A stretch of 20,869 nucleotides of DNA. It comes from an uncultured Azospirillum sp. Lineage in GTDB: Bacteria > Pseudomonadota > Alphaproteobacteria > RF32 > CAG-239. Each line of letters begins with the position of its first letter. Within the stretch, counting starts at the first letter, position 1. A program made the position numbers and the translations under genes. Shown here piece after piece: positions 7,806 to 14,214 of this stretch. The stretch spans positions 1 through 20,869 of the forward strand of contig UQCS01000027.1 in NCBI GenBank assembly GCA_900539605.1, written 5' to 3'. Below the pieces are notes generated by a model. It was not told the DNA's origin and made no database searches. It saw only the letters and a program-made list of their open reading frames with translations.

Positions 7806-8706
7806 CCTCCAAACCGCACGCCTGAAGAAAATTGCGACCACAGCCAGCGTTTCTCTGGCGGTTTCGCTTACCGTTATAAAATTTGCGGCTTCCCTCTATA
7901 CCGGGTCGCTGGCAATTCTGTCGTCGATGGTAGACAGCCTGTCCGATATCTTTTCGTCGCTGATTACTTTTGTGGCGGTTCGTTTCTCTTCGCAGCCGGC
8001 CAGTTCCGGTCATCGTTACGGTTACGGCAAAGCCGAGGCGCTGAGCGCTCTGATTCAATCGGCTTTTATTGCCGGATCGGGCGTGTTTGTCATTTATGAA
8101 GGGATTCACCGTTTGGTTTCGCCGCGTCCGGTGGAGGACAGCGGGTTTGGAATTTTCATCATGCTGGTGAGCATGGCGGCAACTTTCGGCCTGATTGTCT
8201 TTCAGAAATATGTGATCCGAAAAACCAACTCGCTGGCGGTAGCGGCAGACAGTATGCATTATATGGTTGATATGGCAACCAACCTGTCGATCGTGATCAG
8301 TTTGGTGATGGTCAAGGTTTTTGACGTTTACTGGTTTGACACCCTGGCTGCATTGTTCGTTTCGGTTTATCTGCTGTTTAACGCCTATAAAATTGCCTGT
8401 GACGCGATTTCGCTGCTAATGGATCGGGAATTGTCGGAAGAAGTGCGGCAGTCGGTGATTACGTTGGTTAACAACTGTGGTTTTTGCCGCGGCATTCATG
8501 ACCTGCGCACCCGGGATCTGGGCGGCATTTACATGTTTGAGTTTCATCTTGAACTGGAAGGTACCCTGTCTTTATATCAGGCCCATGAACTGACGGATAT
8601 TGTAGAACGCGAAGTTAAGGAAAAGTTCCCCAACTCACAGGTAATTATTCACCAGGATCCGGCCGGTGTCGATGAAGAACGGTTGGATAATCTGTTGGTT
8701 CCCTGA
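7783..8706 (+). CDS. Cation diffusion facilitator transporter (FieF/YiiP-like)
   Basis: This 307-aa inner-membrane antiporter of divalent metals has six hydrophobic segments and a C-terminal cytoplasmic domain. The transport-site residues of the FieF type are present: D51 and D55 in VDSLSDI, and H159 and D163 in DSMHYMVD. SGHRYGYGKAEAL is the usual cytoplasmic loop, and the C-terminal domain contains HDLRTRDLG and IIHQDP, which resemble the metal-binding dimer domain. Zn, Fe, Mn or Cd export is possible; sequence alone does not choose. The ATG lies 23 nt inside the preceding fusion gene and only a weak purine-rich site precedes it, so translation may depend on coupling to the upstream gene. 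Confidence 0.9.
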   Translation: MSLLPSDNLQTARLKKIATTASVSLAVSLTVIKFAASLYTGSLAILSSMVDSLSDIFSSLITFVAVRFSSQPASSGHRYGYGKAEALSALIQSAFIAGSGVFVIYEGIHRLVSPRPVEDSGFGIFIMLVSMAATFGLIVFQKYVIRKTNSLAVAADSMHYMVDMATNLSIVISLVMVKVFDVYWFDTLAALFVSVYLLFNAYKIACDAISLLMDRELSEEVRQSVITLVNNCGFCRGIHDLRTRDLGGIYMFEFHLELEGTLSLYQAHELTDIVEREVKEKFPNSQVIIHQDPAGVDEERLDNLLVP

Positions 8707-8707
8707 T

Positions 8708-8995
8708 TTAAAAAGCGATGTCCGCTTCATAGGCATACACAATTTCGGTATCTTCTTCATTTTCACTGCGGCTTAATTCGCAAACCATCAGAGTGTCGGC
8801 ATCCTGCAGACTGTCAAAGACTTCGTCGGGAAGACGGTCGATCATTATGCTGTCTTGGTCGTTGCGGTGCAATACCGCCGAGAGGTCTTCGGCATTGATT
8901 TCAAAAGTCGCTTCTTTAGGTTCGCTGTCGCCGGCATACAGCAGCAGCATAACTTCGTCTTCTTCGTTAACGATAAAATCAAATGTGTTGTCCAT
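8708..8995 (-). CDS. Small acidic protein of unknown function
   Basis: This 95-aa protein is unusually rich in Asp and Glu, with no signal peptide and no membrane segment. It starts MDNTFDFIVNEEDEVMLLLY. The alternating hydrophobic and acidic pattern looks like a small beta-rich cytoplasmic domain. I do not recognise the family. It converges on the cation-transporter gene with one base between the stop codons and is divergent from the HExxH membrane-protein gene at 9128. A purine-rich GGAAAG lies upstream of the ATG but is not a strong ribosome-binding site. Coding appearance and lack of any competing gene support it as real. Confidence 0.6.
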   Translation of the reverse strand: MDNTFDFIVNEEDEVMLLLYAGDSEPKEATFEINAEDLSAVLHRNDQDSIMIDRLPDEVFDSLQDADTLMVCELSRSENEEDTEIVYAYEADIAF

Positions 8996-9030
8996 GGGAG
9001 AATCTTTCCGAAAAATAAATTAATTATGGA

Positions 9031-9052
9031 AATTATTGTAAGAGCAATAATT
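9031..9052. promoter_or_regulatory. 8-bp inverted repeat in the divergent intergenic region
   Basis: AATTATTG (9031-9038) and CAATAATT (9045-9052) form a perfect 8-bp inverted repeat around a 6-nt centre. It lies between the divergent genes at 8708-8995 (minus) and 9128-9808 (plus). It could be an operator for either gene or an RNA hairpin. It is A/T-rich apart from one G/C pair, so chance occurrence is possible. Confidence 0.3.
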
Positions 9053-9127
9053 ATATTTACAAGAGTAATGTTGATAGTTGTGTGAATTTTGATGAATTTT
9101 TGTTTGGGCTGACATATAGTCGTTGTT

Positions 9128-9808
9128 ATGAACATGATCATTGACAAAATTATCAATTTATTGAAGTGGCCGGTTGCGGTATGGGCGCTGTGGTCGGTTC
9201 CGGCTTTTTTTCAGTCGTTGGAATATTTTGATTTCAAGACTCTGAAATTTGTGGCGCTGTTTGGTGGTTTTTTCATGTTTTTTGTGGCACGTACATCGAT
9301 GGATGCTTCGGTGCGCACTTCAATGCAAATCATTGCCCACGAGCTGACGCACAGTTTTTTTGCCTTGTTAACGTTCCACAAAGTCAAACATATTCGGGTT
9401 GCCGATGATAATTCGGGCGGTTCGATGGGCTTTGAAGGCGAAGGAAACTGGCTGATTATCATCGCACCTTATTTTTTCCCGCTGTTTTGCTTTTTGTTTA
9501 TGATCGGGGTGGGTTTTTATATGAAACTGGCGCCGTTAAACTGGGTGGTTAGTGCGGTATTTGGTTATTTTATCGGTTATCATGTCGATACGGTGGCGTC
9601 GCAAATTCATGAAAAACAAACCGACCTGCCGAAAGTCTCCTATCTGTTTTGTGCCCTGTTTCTGCCCGGTGCCAATTTGTGGATCATCGGCAGCATGATG
9701 GCGTTTAACAGTTCGGGATGGAACAGCTTTTTCAAATATCAGGAGTTGATTGCGCATTTAAATGCACAAAATCTGCGCCATATTGTTGGTTTAGCTTTTA
9801 ATATATAG
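9128..9808 (+). CDS. HExxH multi-pass membrane protein, M50-like metallopeptidase candidate (copy A)
   Basis: This 226-aa protein has about five hydrophobic segments. A zinc-binding HExxH motif, HELTH (H71, E72, H75), starts at the end of a hydrophobic stretch. A GSMGF motif (98-102) and the APYFFPLF segment follow. QTDL has D166, 95 residues after the first His, in the place expected for the third zinc ligand of site-2-type (M50) proteases. Hydrolysis within or near the membrane is therefore inferred; substrate is unknown. The same order of motifs occurs in the protein at 13621-14178. No Shine-Dalgarno precedes the ATG, and a TATAGT box ends 7 nt upstream, so the mRNA may be leaderless. The 3' end overlaps the convergent LD-carboxypeptidase gene by 18 nt. 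Confidence 0.75.
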   Translation: MNMIIDKIINLLKWPVAVWALWSVPAFFQSLEYFDFKTLKFVALFGGFFMFFVARTSMDASVRTSMQIIAHELTHSFFALLTFHKVKHIRVADDNSGGSMGFEGEGNWLIIIAPYFFPLFCFLFMIGVGFYMKLAPLNWVVSAVFGYFIGYHVDTVASQIHEKQTDLPKVSYLFCALFLPGANLWIIGSMMAFNSSGWNSFFKYQELIAHLNAQNLRHIVGLAFNI

Positions 9809-10684
9809 AGTCGGCTTTCCGGCATCGACGGCAACCCGAGCGCCGATCGGCACCGTTTTGCGGGCGCGAACGTGGCCAAACGGAAAGTTTTTAATTATCG
9901 GGATTTTGACGGTAGCTGCAAATTCGTCAATGATCTGATTAAGGTCCTTATCATCGGGATGATTGAGATATACGTCGCTGAATTGTCCGAAAATGATTGC
10001 CTGTACGCCGGTAAAACCGGGTTGTTGGCGCAATTGCAGCAACATCCGTTCAAAACGGTAGCTTTTATCGTCGACATCTTCCAATAACAAAATTGTATTG
10101 TTGAGGTCGGGATAAAAAGGTGTTCCGGCCAAAAGCTGCAAAACACACAGGTTGGTGCCGATCAGTCTGCCTTCGGCATATCCGGGATTAACGGTAATGC
10201 CGCCGGTAATTTCGTCAACCGTGTTGTCGAGAATCTGAAGCAAACTTTGTGCGGTATAAGGGTGTATATTTCCGCCGGCAAAATCATATTTTAACAAAAT
10301 ACCGGCATAGCTGATGTTGCCGGTTTGTGTAAAAATTCCGGCCTGAAGGGCGGTGATATCGCTGAAACCGATCAGCGGTTTGGGATTTTTACGGATGATC
10401 TCATAGTCAAGAAGCGGTAAAATGTATTGTGCGCCATAGCCGCCACAAGTAGCAAAAATGGCTTTTGTCTCCGGATCCTTGAAAAAATGCATCAAATCTT
10501 CGGCACGTTGTTCGGGGGTGCCGGCCATATGATTGAAGCTGTCATAAACATATTTACCCAGACTGACCCGGTACCCGCAGCTCTCCAGCCAGCGCAGGCC
10601 GTCACGAATTTGTGCGGGCGAATCGAGCGCGCAGGACGGAGAGACAATGCCGACTTTAGAGCCGCGGGGAACCGGGAAAAGCAT
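9791..10684 (-). CDS. ldcA: Muramoyltetrapeptide LD-carboxypeptidase (peptidase family S66)
   Basis: This 297-aa cytoplasmic serine peptidase has the family's catalytic triad positions: S108 in IGFSDITAL, E202 in LLEDVDDKSYRFERML and H271 in FGHVRAR. CGGYG (80-84) is the usual glycine-rich loop. LdcA removes the terminal D-Ala from recycled tetrapeptides, giving the tripeptide used by Mpl. The start at 10684 is chosen over an upstream in-frame start (10813) because family similarity begins at MLFPVPRGSKVGIVSPS and AGGAG (10696-10692) lies 7 nt upstream. One base separates it from the stop codon of the Mur ligase gene, so the two are almost certainly co-translated. The related MccF immunity proteins share this fold, but the context favours recycling. 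Confidence 0.88.
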   Translation of the reverse strand: MLFPVPRGSKVGIVSPSCALDSPAQIRDGLRWLESCGYRVSLGKYVYDSFNHMAGTPEQRAEDLMHFFKDPETKAIFATCGGYGAQYILPLLDYEIIRKNPKPLIGFSDITALQAGIFTQTGNISYAGILLKYDFAGGNIHPYTAQSLLQILDNTVDEITGGITVNPGYAEGRLIGTNLCVLQLLAGTPFYPDLNNTILLLEDVDDKSYRFERMLLQLRQQPGFTGVQAIIFGQFSDVYLNHPDDKDLNQIIDEFAATVKIPIIKNFPFGHVRARKTVPIGARVAVDAGKPTLYIKS

Positions 10685-10685
10685 T

Positions 10686-12053
10686 TTATAACTCCTGAAG
10701 CAACTGCCGGCTGAAATCGGGCAGCGAGTTGTCGCGGGCTCCCATGATAACGATACAGTCGCCATCACGGGCATTTTCCAAAATAAACCGATGAACGTTT
10801 TCGCGGTTTTCAAGGAAATAAGCGTTTTTTAAGCCGTTGGCTTTGGCGGCGCGGATAATGTTGTCGGCGGTGATATCCGGATCAGTTTTTTTATCGAGCA
10901 TATAAACTTCGGGCATAATGAAAATATCTTCATCATCCAGTATATCGGCAACGGCAGCAGCCACTTCGTCGCCGGTATTGAAGGCGGAAAACGGGCTGTG
11001 TGACTGATACATTACAATCAGACGGCGCGGATATTCCTTAAGAGCGGAAAGCGAAGAAGCTATTTTGCTCGGATTATGGGCAAAGTCGTCAATCAGGGTA
11101 ATGTTATGCGAGGTGGTGCCGACAATTTCCAAACGGCGTTTGATACCGGAAAAGCCTTCCAGCGTTTCGGCAGCCTGCAGCGGATCAATGCCGGCCTGCG
11201 TACAAACGGCAATTGCCGCCATGGCGTTGGAAACATTAAAGGCGCCGAACAAATTGAGGCGGAAAATGCGACCGCGGAACCTGTATTGAGTTCCTTCCGG
11301 CATGCTTTGAATGCCATCGGCAAAGAAGTCGGCAGACGAATCCTGAACCGAAAAAGTGACGGTTTTGCGATCGTGTTTCAGGTTGCGGGTCAGTTCGCAG
11401 TCGGCATTGATGACCAATACGTCTTTGGTGTGGGCAGCGAAAGCGGTAAAATAGCTGATCAGGTTTTCCATGGAAGTGTGGTCATGGGAAATGTTGTTAA
11501 TCAGGGCAACATTGGGATGATATTTGCAAATTGAGCCATCGCTTTCATCAGCCTCAATAACACAGAATTTGTCTTGATTGTAAATGAAGTTGGGCAGACC
11601 TTTCAGCAGTTCATAATTGCGCAACATTCCGCCGTTGATCATGCAGGGTTTTTGGCCGAGCATATCAAGAATGTAGCCGATCATGGCGGTCGTGGTGGTT
11701 TTACCTGAGGTACCGCCGACGGCAATACCGAACGAATACTGATGGAACAGTTTCGAAAGCAGATCCGAACGTTTCTGAACCGGAATGTTAAGCGCGCGGG
11801 CGGCTTTGATATCGGGGTTGTTTTCGTCTAAAGCGGCGGAAACGTACACAACATCGGTGTCGGCGTCAATACCGGAACCGTCCTGAGGGAACAGCTTGAT
11901 CCCCATATCTGACAACGCCTGACGATTCTTGCCGTCGTGTCCGGCATCAAAGCTGCGATCGCTGCCGCAGACCTCAAAACCTTTTAAACTCAGAATTTGA
12001 GCCAGCGGGCTCATACCGTTGCCGGAGATTCCACAAAAACAAACTTTAGTCAT
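10686..12053 (-). CDS. Mur ligase of MurC/Mpl type, probable UDP-MurNAc:murein tripeptide ligase
   Basis: This 455-aa ATP-dependent amide ligase has a nucleotide-sugar-binding start (CFCGISGNGMSPLAQIL), a P-loop GGTSGKTTTT (113-122), EADESD (167-172) and NNISHDH (186-192) for Mg and ATP, and the C-terminal domain motif IDDFAHNP. It mixes features. GGMLRNYE and DDFAHNP resemble Mpl. EADESDGS without the Mpl insertion, and the MPEVYMLD region, resemble MurC. Being directly upstream of ldcA, it probably joins recycled L-Ala-D-Glu-mDAP to UDP-MurNAc (the Mpl reaction), but ordinary L-Ala addition (MurC) cannot be excluded from this window. GGAAGGA lies upstream of the ATG. It follows the exported-protein gene by 26 nt. 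Confidence 0.82.
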   Translation of the reverse strand: MTKVCFCGISGNGMSPLAQILSLKGFEVCGSDRSFDAGHDGKNRQALSDMGIKLFPQDGSGIDADTDVVYVSAALDENNPDIKAARALNIPVQKRSDLLSKLFHQYSFGIAVGGTSGKTTTTAMIGYILDMLGQKPCMINGGMLRNYELLKGLPNFIYNQDKFCVIEADESDGSICKYHPNVALINNISHDHTSMENLISYFTAFAAHTKDVLVINADCELTRNLKHDRKTVTFSVQDSSADFFADGIQSMPEGTQYRFRGRIFRLNLFGAFNVSNAMAAIAVCTQAGIDPLQAAETLEGFSGIKRRLEIVGTTSHNITLIDDFAHNPSKIASSLSALKEYPRRLIVMYQSHSPFSAFNTGDEVAAAVADILDDEDIFIMPEVYMLDKKTDPDITADNIIRAAKANGLKNAYFLENRENVHRFILENARDGDCIVIMGARDNSLPDFSRQLLQEL

Positions 12054-12079
12054 TTCAGTCTTTTTTCCTTCCTGTTTTT

Positions 12080-12937
12080 TCAGAGAGCGTTCAGAGTTTC
12101 TTCTTCACGTTCACGAAAGATTCTTAAATTGGTATAATCGATGATGATGTAGCTTTTGCCGTCGCCGTCCACGTTGACGGCCAGCGCCGCGCCGACATCC
12201 TGATCCTCGAAAGTTGCATATAAAACCGCCTGTCCGCTCTGTAATTCGGCCAAAAAGTCCGGACCGCCGATCGGTTGGGGAATTTTTTCTATTTCAATCT
12301 TATCTACTCCATACTCGTCTTTGACTTTTTTTTCAATAGTAGAGATTTTGGGTGTAAAGAATTCTTGGGCATTGCCGTATTTGCGTTCAAGCAATTTATA
12401 GTATTTGCGGTATAAAAACAATGCCTTTGATGCCGAAGCGTCGTCGTCGATCAAACGCCCGTAGCCATTAATGCGCCAAAGCGAATTGTTTTCGCCGAAA
12501 CTGACGATAACCTGACGAAAGTCGGAAATCGGCTTCGGCAGTTTGGTAACGATAAAATCGTTGACGCTGTCTTTGCGTTCAATCCGTTCGAGATCAACGC
12601 CCAGCGCTTTGGTCTGGTTGTAGGTAGCGCCCCACGAGAGTCCGAACGGCGCTTCACCGTATTTGGTGGTGGTATCAATCGGTTTGCTGACCGCCGTGAC
12701 CGGCTTGGGCTGGGTTGGAGAACGAAATTTGAGCGGTTGCCCCTCGATTTTGATGATTTTGGGTTTTTGTTGTAACAGAAGGCTGGCTTTTTCTTTAGCG
12801 GAAAGCGAACTTTCCTCCATCTTGATATCCTCGGAAATCAGGACATCTTCCAGGAATTTGCCGCCTTCAAGGGTTTCGGCTTTCAGAGAAGTTGCGGTAA
12901 AAAGAAGGCAGAGGGCTGTAAAAAATATCTTTTTCAT
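12080..12937 (-). CDS. Exported protein of unknown function, first gene of the Mur ligase/ldcA operon
   Basis: This 285-aa protein begins with a clear Sec signal peptide, MKKIFFTALCLLFTATSLKA, with cleavage predicted after residue 20 (LKA-E). No lipobox is present, so it is probably a soluble periplasmic protein. A low-complexity, proline- and lysine-containing linker (about 45-85) precedes a globular part that begins APFGLSWGAT and contains FGENNSLWRINGYGRL. I do not recognise the family. Start 12937 is preferred to an upstream TTG (12961) because it opens the signal peptide. The gene is 26 nt upstream of the Mur ligase gene on the same strand and divergent from the TetR gene. Confidence 0.75.
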   Translation of the reverse strand: MKKIFFTALCLLFTATSLKAETLEGGKFLEDVLISEDIKMEESSLSAKEKASLLLQQKPKIIKIEGQPLKFRSPTQPKPVTAVSKPIDTTTKYGEAPFGLSWGATYNQTKALGVDLERIERKDSVNDFIVTKLPKPISDFRQVIVSFGENNSLWRINGYGRLIDDDASASKALFLYRKYYKLLERKYGNAQEFFTPKISTIEKKVKDEYGVDKIEIEKIPQPIGGPDFLAELQSGQAVLYATFEDQDVGAALAVNVDGDGKSYIIIDYTNLRIFREREEETLNAL

Positions 12938-12969
12938 CGAATTATTCCCGTTATAGGTCAAGAAAAAAA

Positions 12970-13001
12970 TTGAACACCGTTCAGAATTGAATTATTATAA
13001 T
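12970..13001 (+). promoter_or_regulatory. Candidate promoter of the TetR gene, with a 13-bp palindrome
   Basis: TATAAT (12996-13001) is a consensus -10 box. A TTGAAC (12970-12975) lies 20 bp upstream, a longer spacer than ideal. Because the centre reads TTATAAT, TATAAT also occurs on the reverse strand at 12999-12994, so divergent transcription toward the exported-protein gene may start here too. The palindrome TGAAC-ACC-GTTCA (12971-12983) overlaps the -35 region and is a possible operator half-site pair. Confidence 0.45.
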
Positions 13002-13003
13002 GC

Positions 13004-13021
13004 CAAATTGCAAACAATTTG
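13004..13021. promoter_or_regulatory. Candidate TetR operator: 18-bp inverted repeat
   Basis: CAAATTG (13004-13010) and CAATTTG (13015-13021) are perfect 7-bp inverted arms around CAAA. The site begins 2 bp downstream of the TATAAT box and 13 bp before the TetR start codon. This is the size and position expected for an autoregulatory TetR-family operator. It also lies in the only intergenic space shared with the divergent exported-protein/Mur ligase/ldcA operon. Confidence 0.45.
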
Positions 13022-13034
13022 TTAAGAAAAATAT

Positions 13035-13616
13035 ATGATGCAGAATTCAAAAGACAATATTCGCCAAAAACTGTTACAGACCGGACGTCGGCTGGCGGCC
13101 GAAAAAGGTGCGGCGTTTTTAACTGCCCGCAAGCTTTCCGAAGCTTCCGGCTGTTCGATTGGTACGATTTATAATCAATTTGCTTCCATGGACGATTTTA
13201 TCGCCGAACAAAACGAACTGACGCTGGATGAGCTTTATGCTTATCTCAGCCAGCTGGGTGGCCAACCCCATGGCTATCGCAATATTAACCTTTATGCGGA
13301 TTTTTTCCGGCAGTTTGTCGCTTCAAACCGGCAGTTGTGGTTTCTGTTTTATAACTTTCACCTTAATCTGAACGGTTACCGCCTGAGCATCGGCTATCGG
13401 CGGCGGCTGGTCAAGTTCGGATGTTTGTTACGACCGGATCTGACGGCAATGTTTCCGCGGATCGGTATCAAACGGTTAAAAACGTCGCAAAAAGTGCTGG
13501 AAACCGCGTTAACGGCCCTGAGCGCCCTCTCGGCGGCCAACGGTGGCAGCGATAACCGCAGCGCTTTGCTGCTCAATACTTATCTGGCCGGCATGATGAT
13601 GCTCAACAAGGAGTAA
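13035..13616 (+). CDS. TetR-family transcriptional regulator
   Basis: This 193-aa protein has the N-terminal helix-turn-helix of the TetR family: IRQKLLQTGRRLAAEKGAAF, then ARKLSEASGCSIGTIYNQFASMDDFI, in which the recognition helix is SIGTIYNQF (about residues 46-54). The C-terminal ligand and dimer domain is unremarkable and divergent, so the inducer is unknown. No good ribosome-binding site precedes the start; ATG occurs twice in a row (13035, 13038) and either could be used. The stop codon is followed after 4 nt by an HExxH membrane-protein gene whose ribosome-binding site overlaps the TetR 3' end, so the pair forms a tight operon. It probably represses its own operon and possibly the divergent wall-recycling genes. 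Confidence 0.85.
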   Translation: MMQNSKDNIRQKLLQTGRRLAAEKGAAFLTARKLSEASGCSIGTIYNQFASMDDFIAEQNELTLDELYAYLSQLGGQPHGYRNINLYADFFRQFVASNRQLWFLFYNFHLNLNGYRLSIGYRRRLVKFGCLLRPDLTAMFPRIGIKRLKTSQKVLETALTALSALSAANGGSDNRSALLLNTYLAGMMMLNKE

Positions 13617-13620
13617 AAAA

Positions 13621-14178
13621 ATGGACTTTTTGGCTTTGCTTTACCAGCGTTGGATTTATTTTTCGACCGATCCCGAAGTGCTGGCTACTTTGTTTAACAA
13701 CCGTTTTTTGCTGATTTTGTTGGTGATTGTGCTGTTGCGGATAAAATATACCACTTACAGCAGCATGTGGGCCAGTGCTTTGGTCAATATTCCAGGAACC
13801 GTTCTTCATGAAATGATGCATTATATTGTTGGGTTGGTTCTCAATGCCCATCCGTGCAATTTTACCGTTTTTCCGCGCAAGTCTCCCGACGGTTATTATG
13901 TGATGGGGAGCGTCGGCTTTCGCAACGTTACCTTTTATAATGCGATTCCGTCGGCAATGGCGCCGTTGTTGCTGCTGGTGATCGGTTTTTATATCAACCG
14001 CTATTATTTGCCGCTGATGCGTCCAACAATGCTGAATTATATTTTGTATGTGTTGATTCAGACCATCATTATCGAAAATGCGATGCCTTCAGGCGCGGAC
14101 TTCAGGGTGGCGGGGATGTATCTCAAAGGAATTCTGCTGTATGGGGTTTTGCTGGTTGGCTTATTGATTTTGGTCTGA
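13621..14178 (+). CDS. HExxH multi-pass membrane protein, M50-like metallopeptidase candidate (copy B)
   Basis: This 185-aa protein has about four hydrophobic segments. HEMMH (H63, E64, H67) follows a hydrophobic stretch. GSVGF (96-100) and a proline-containing APLLLL segment come next, and AMPSGADF carries D160, 97 residues after the first His, as candidate third zinc ligand. Motif order and spacing match the protein at 9128-9808, which suggests two diverged members of one family. AAGGAG overlaps the TetR stop region, giving translational coupling. A membrane-embedded zinc protease is inferred; substrate is unknown. It follows the TetR gene and is convergent with pntB, with 36 nt between them. 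Confidence 0.75.
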   Translation: MDFLALLYQRWIYFSTDPEVLATLFNNRFLLILLVIVLLRIKYTTYSSMWASALVNIPGTVLHEMMHYIVGLVLNAHPCNFTVFPRKSPDGYYVMGSVGFRNVTFYNAIPSAMAPLLLLVIGFYINRYYLPLMRPTMLNYILYVLIQTIIIENAMPSGADFRVAGMYLKGILLYGVLLVGLLILV

Positions 14179-14214
14179 CAATATTCGCAAATATTTGAAA
14201 ATCGTTGAGAAGAT

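Noticed and set aside
12054..12079. Possible promoter between the exported-protein gene and the Mur ligase gene
   Set aside because: The 26-nt gap is polypurine/polypyrimidine with a ribosome-binding site only; co-transcription is simpler.
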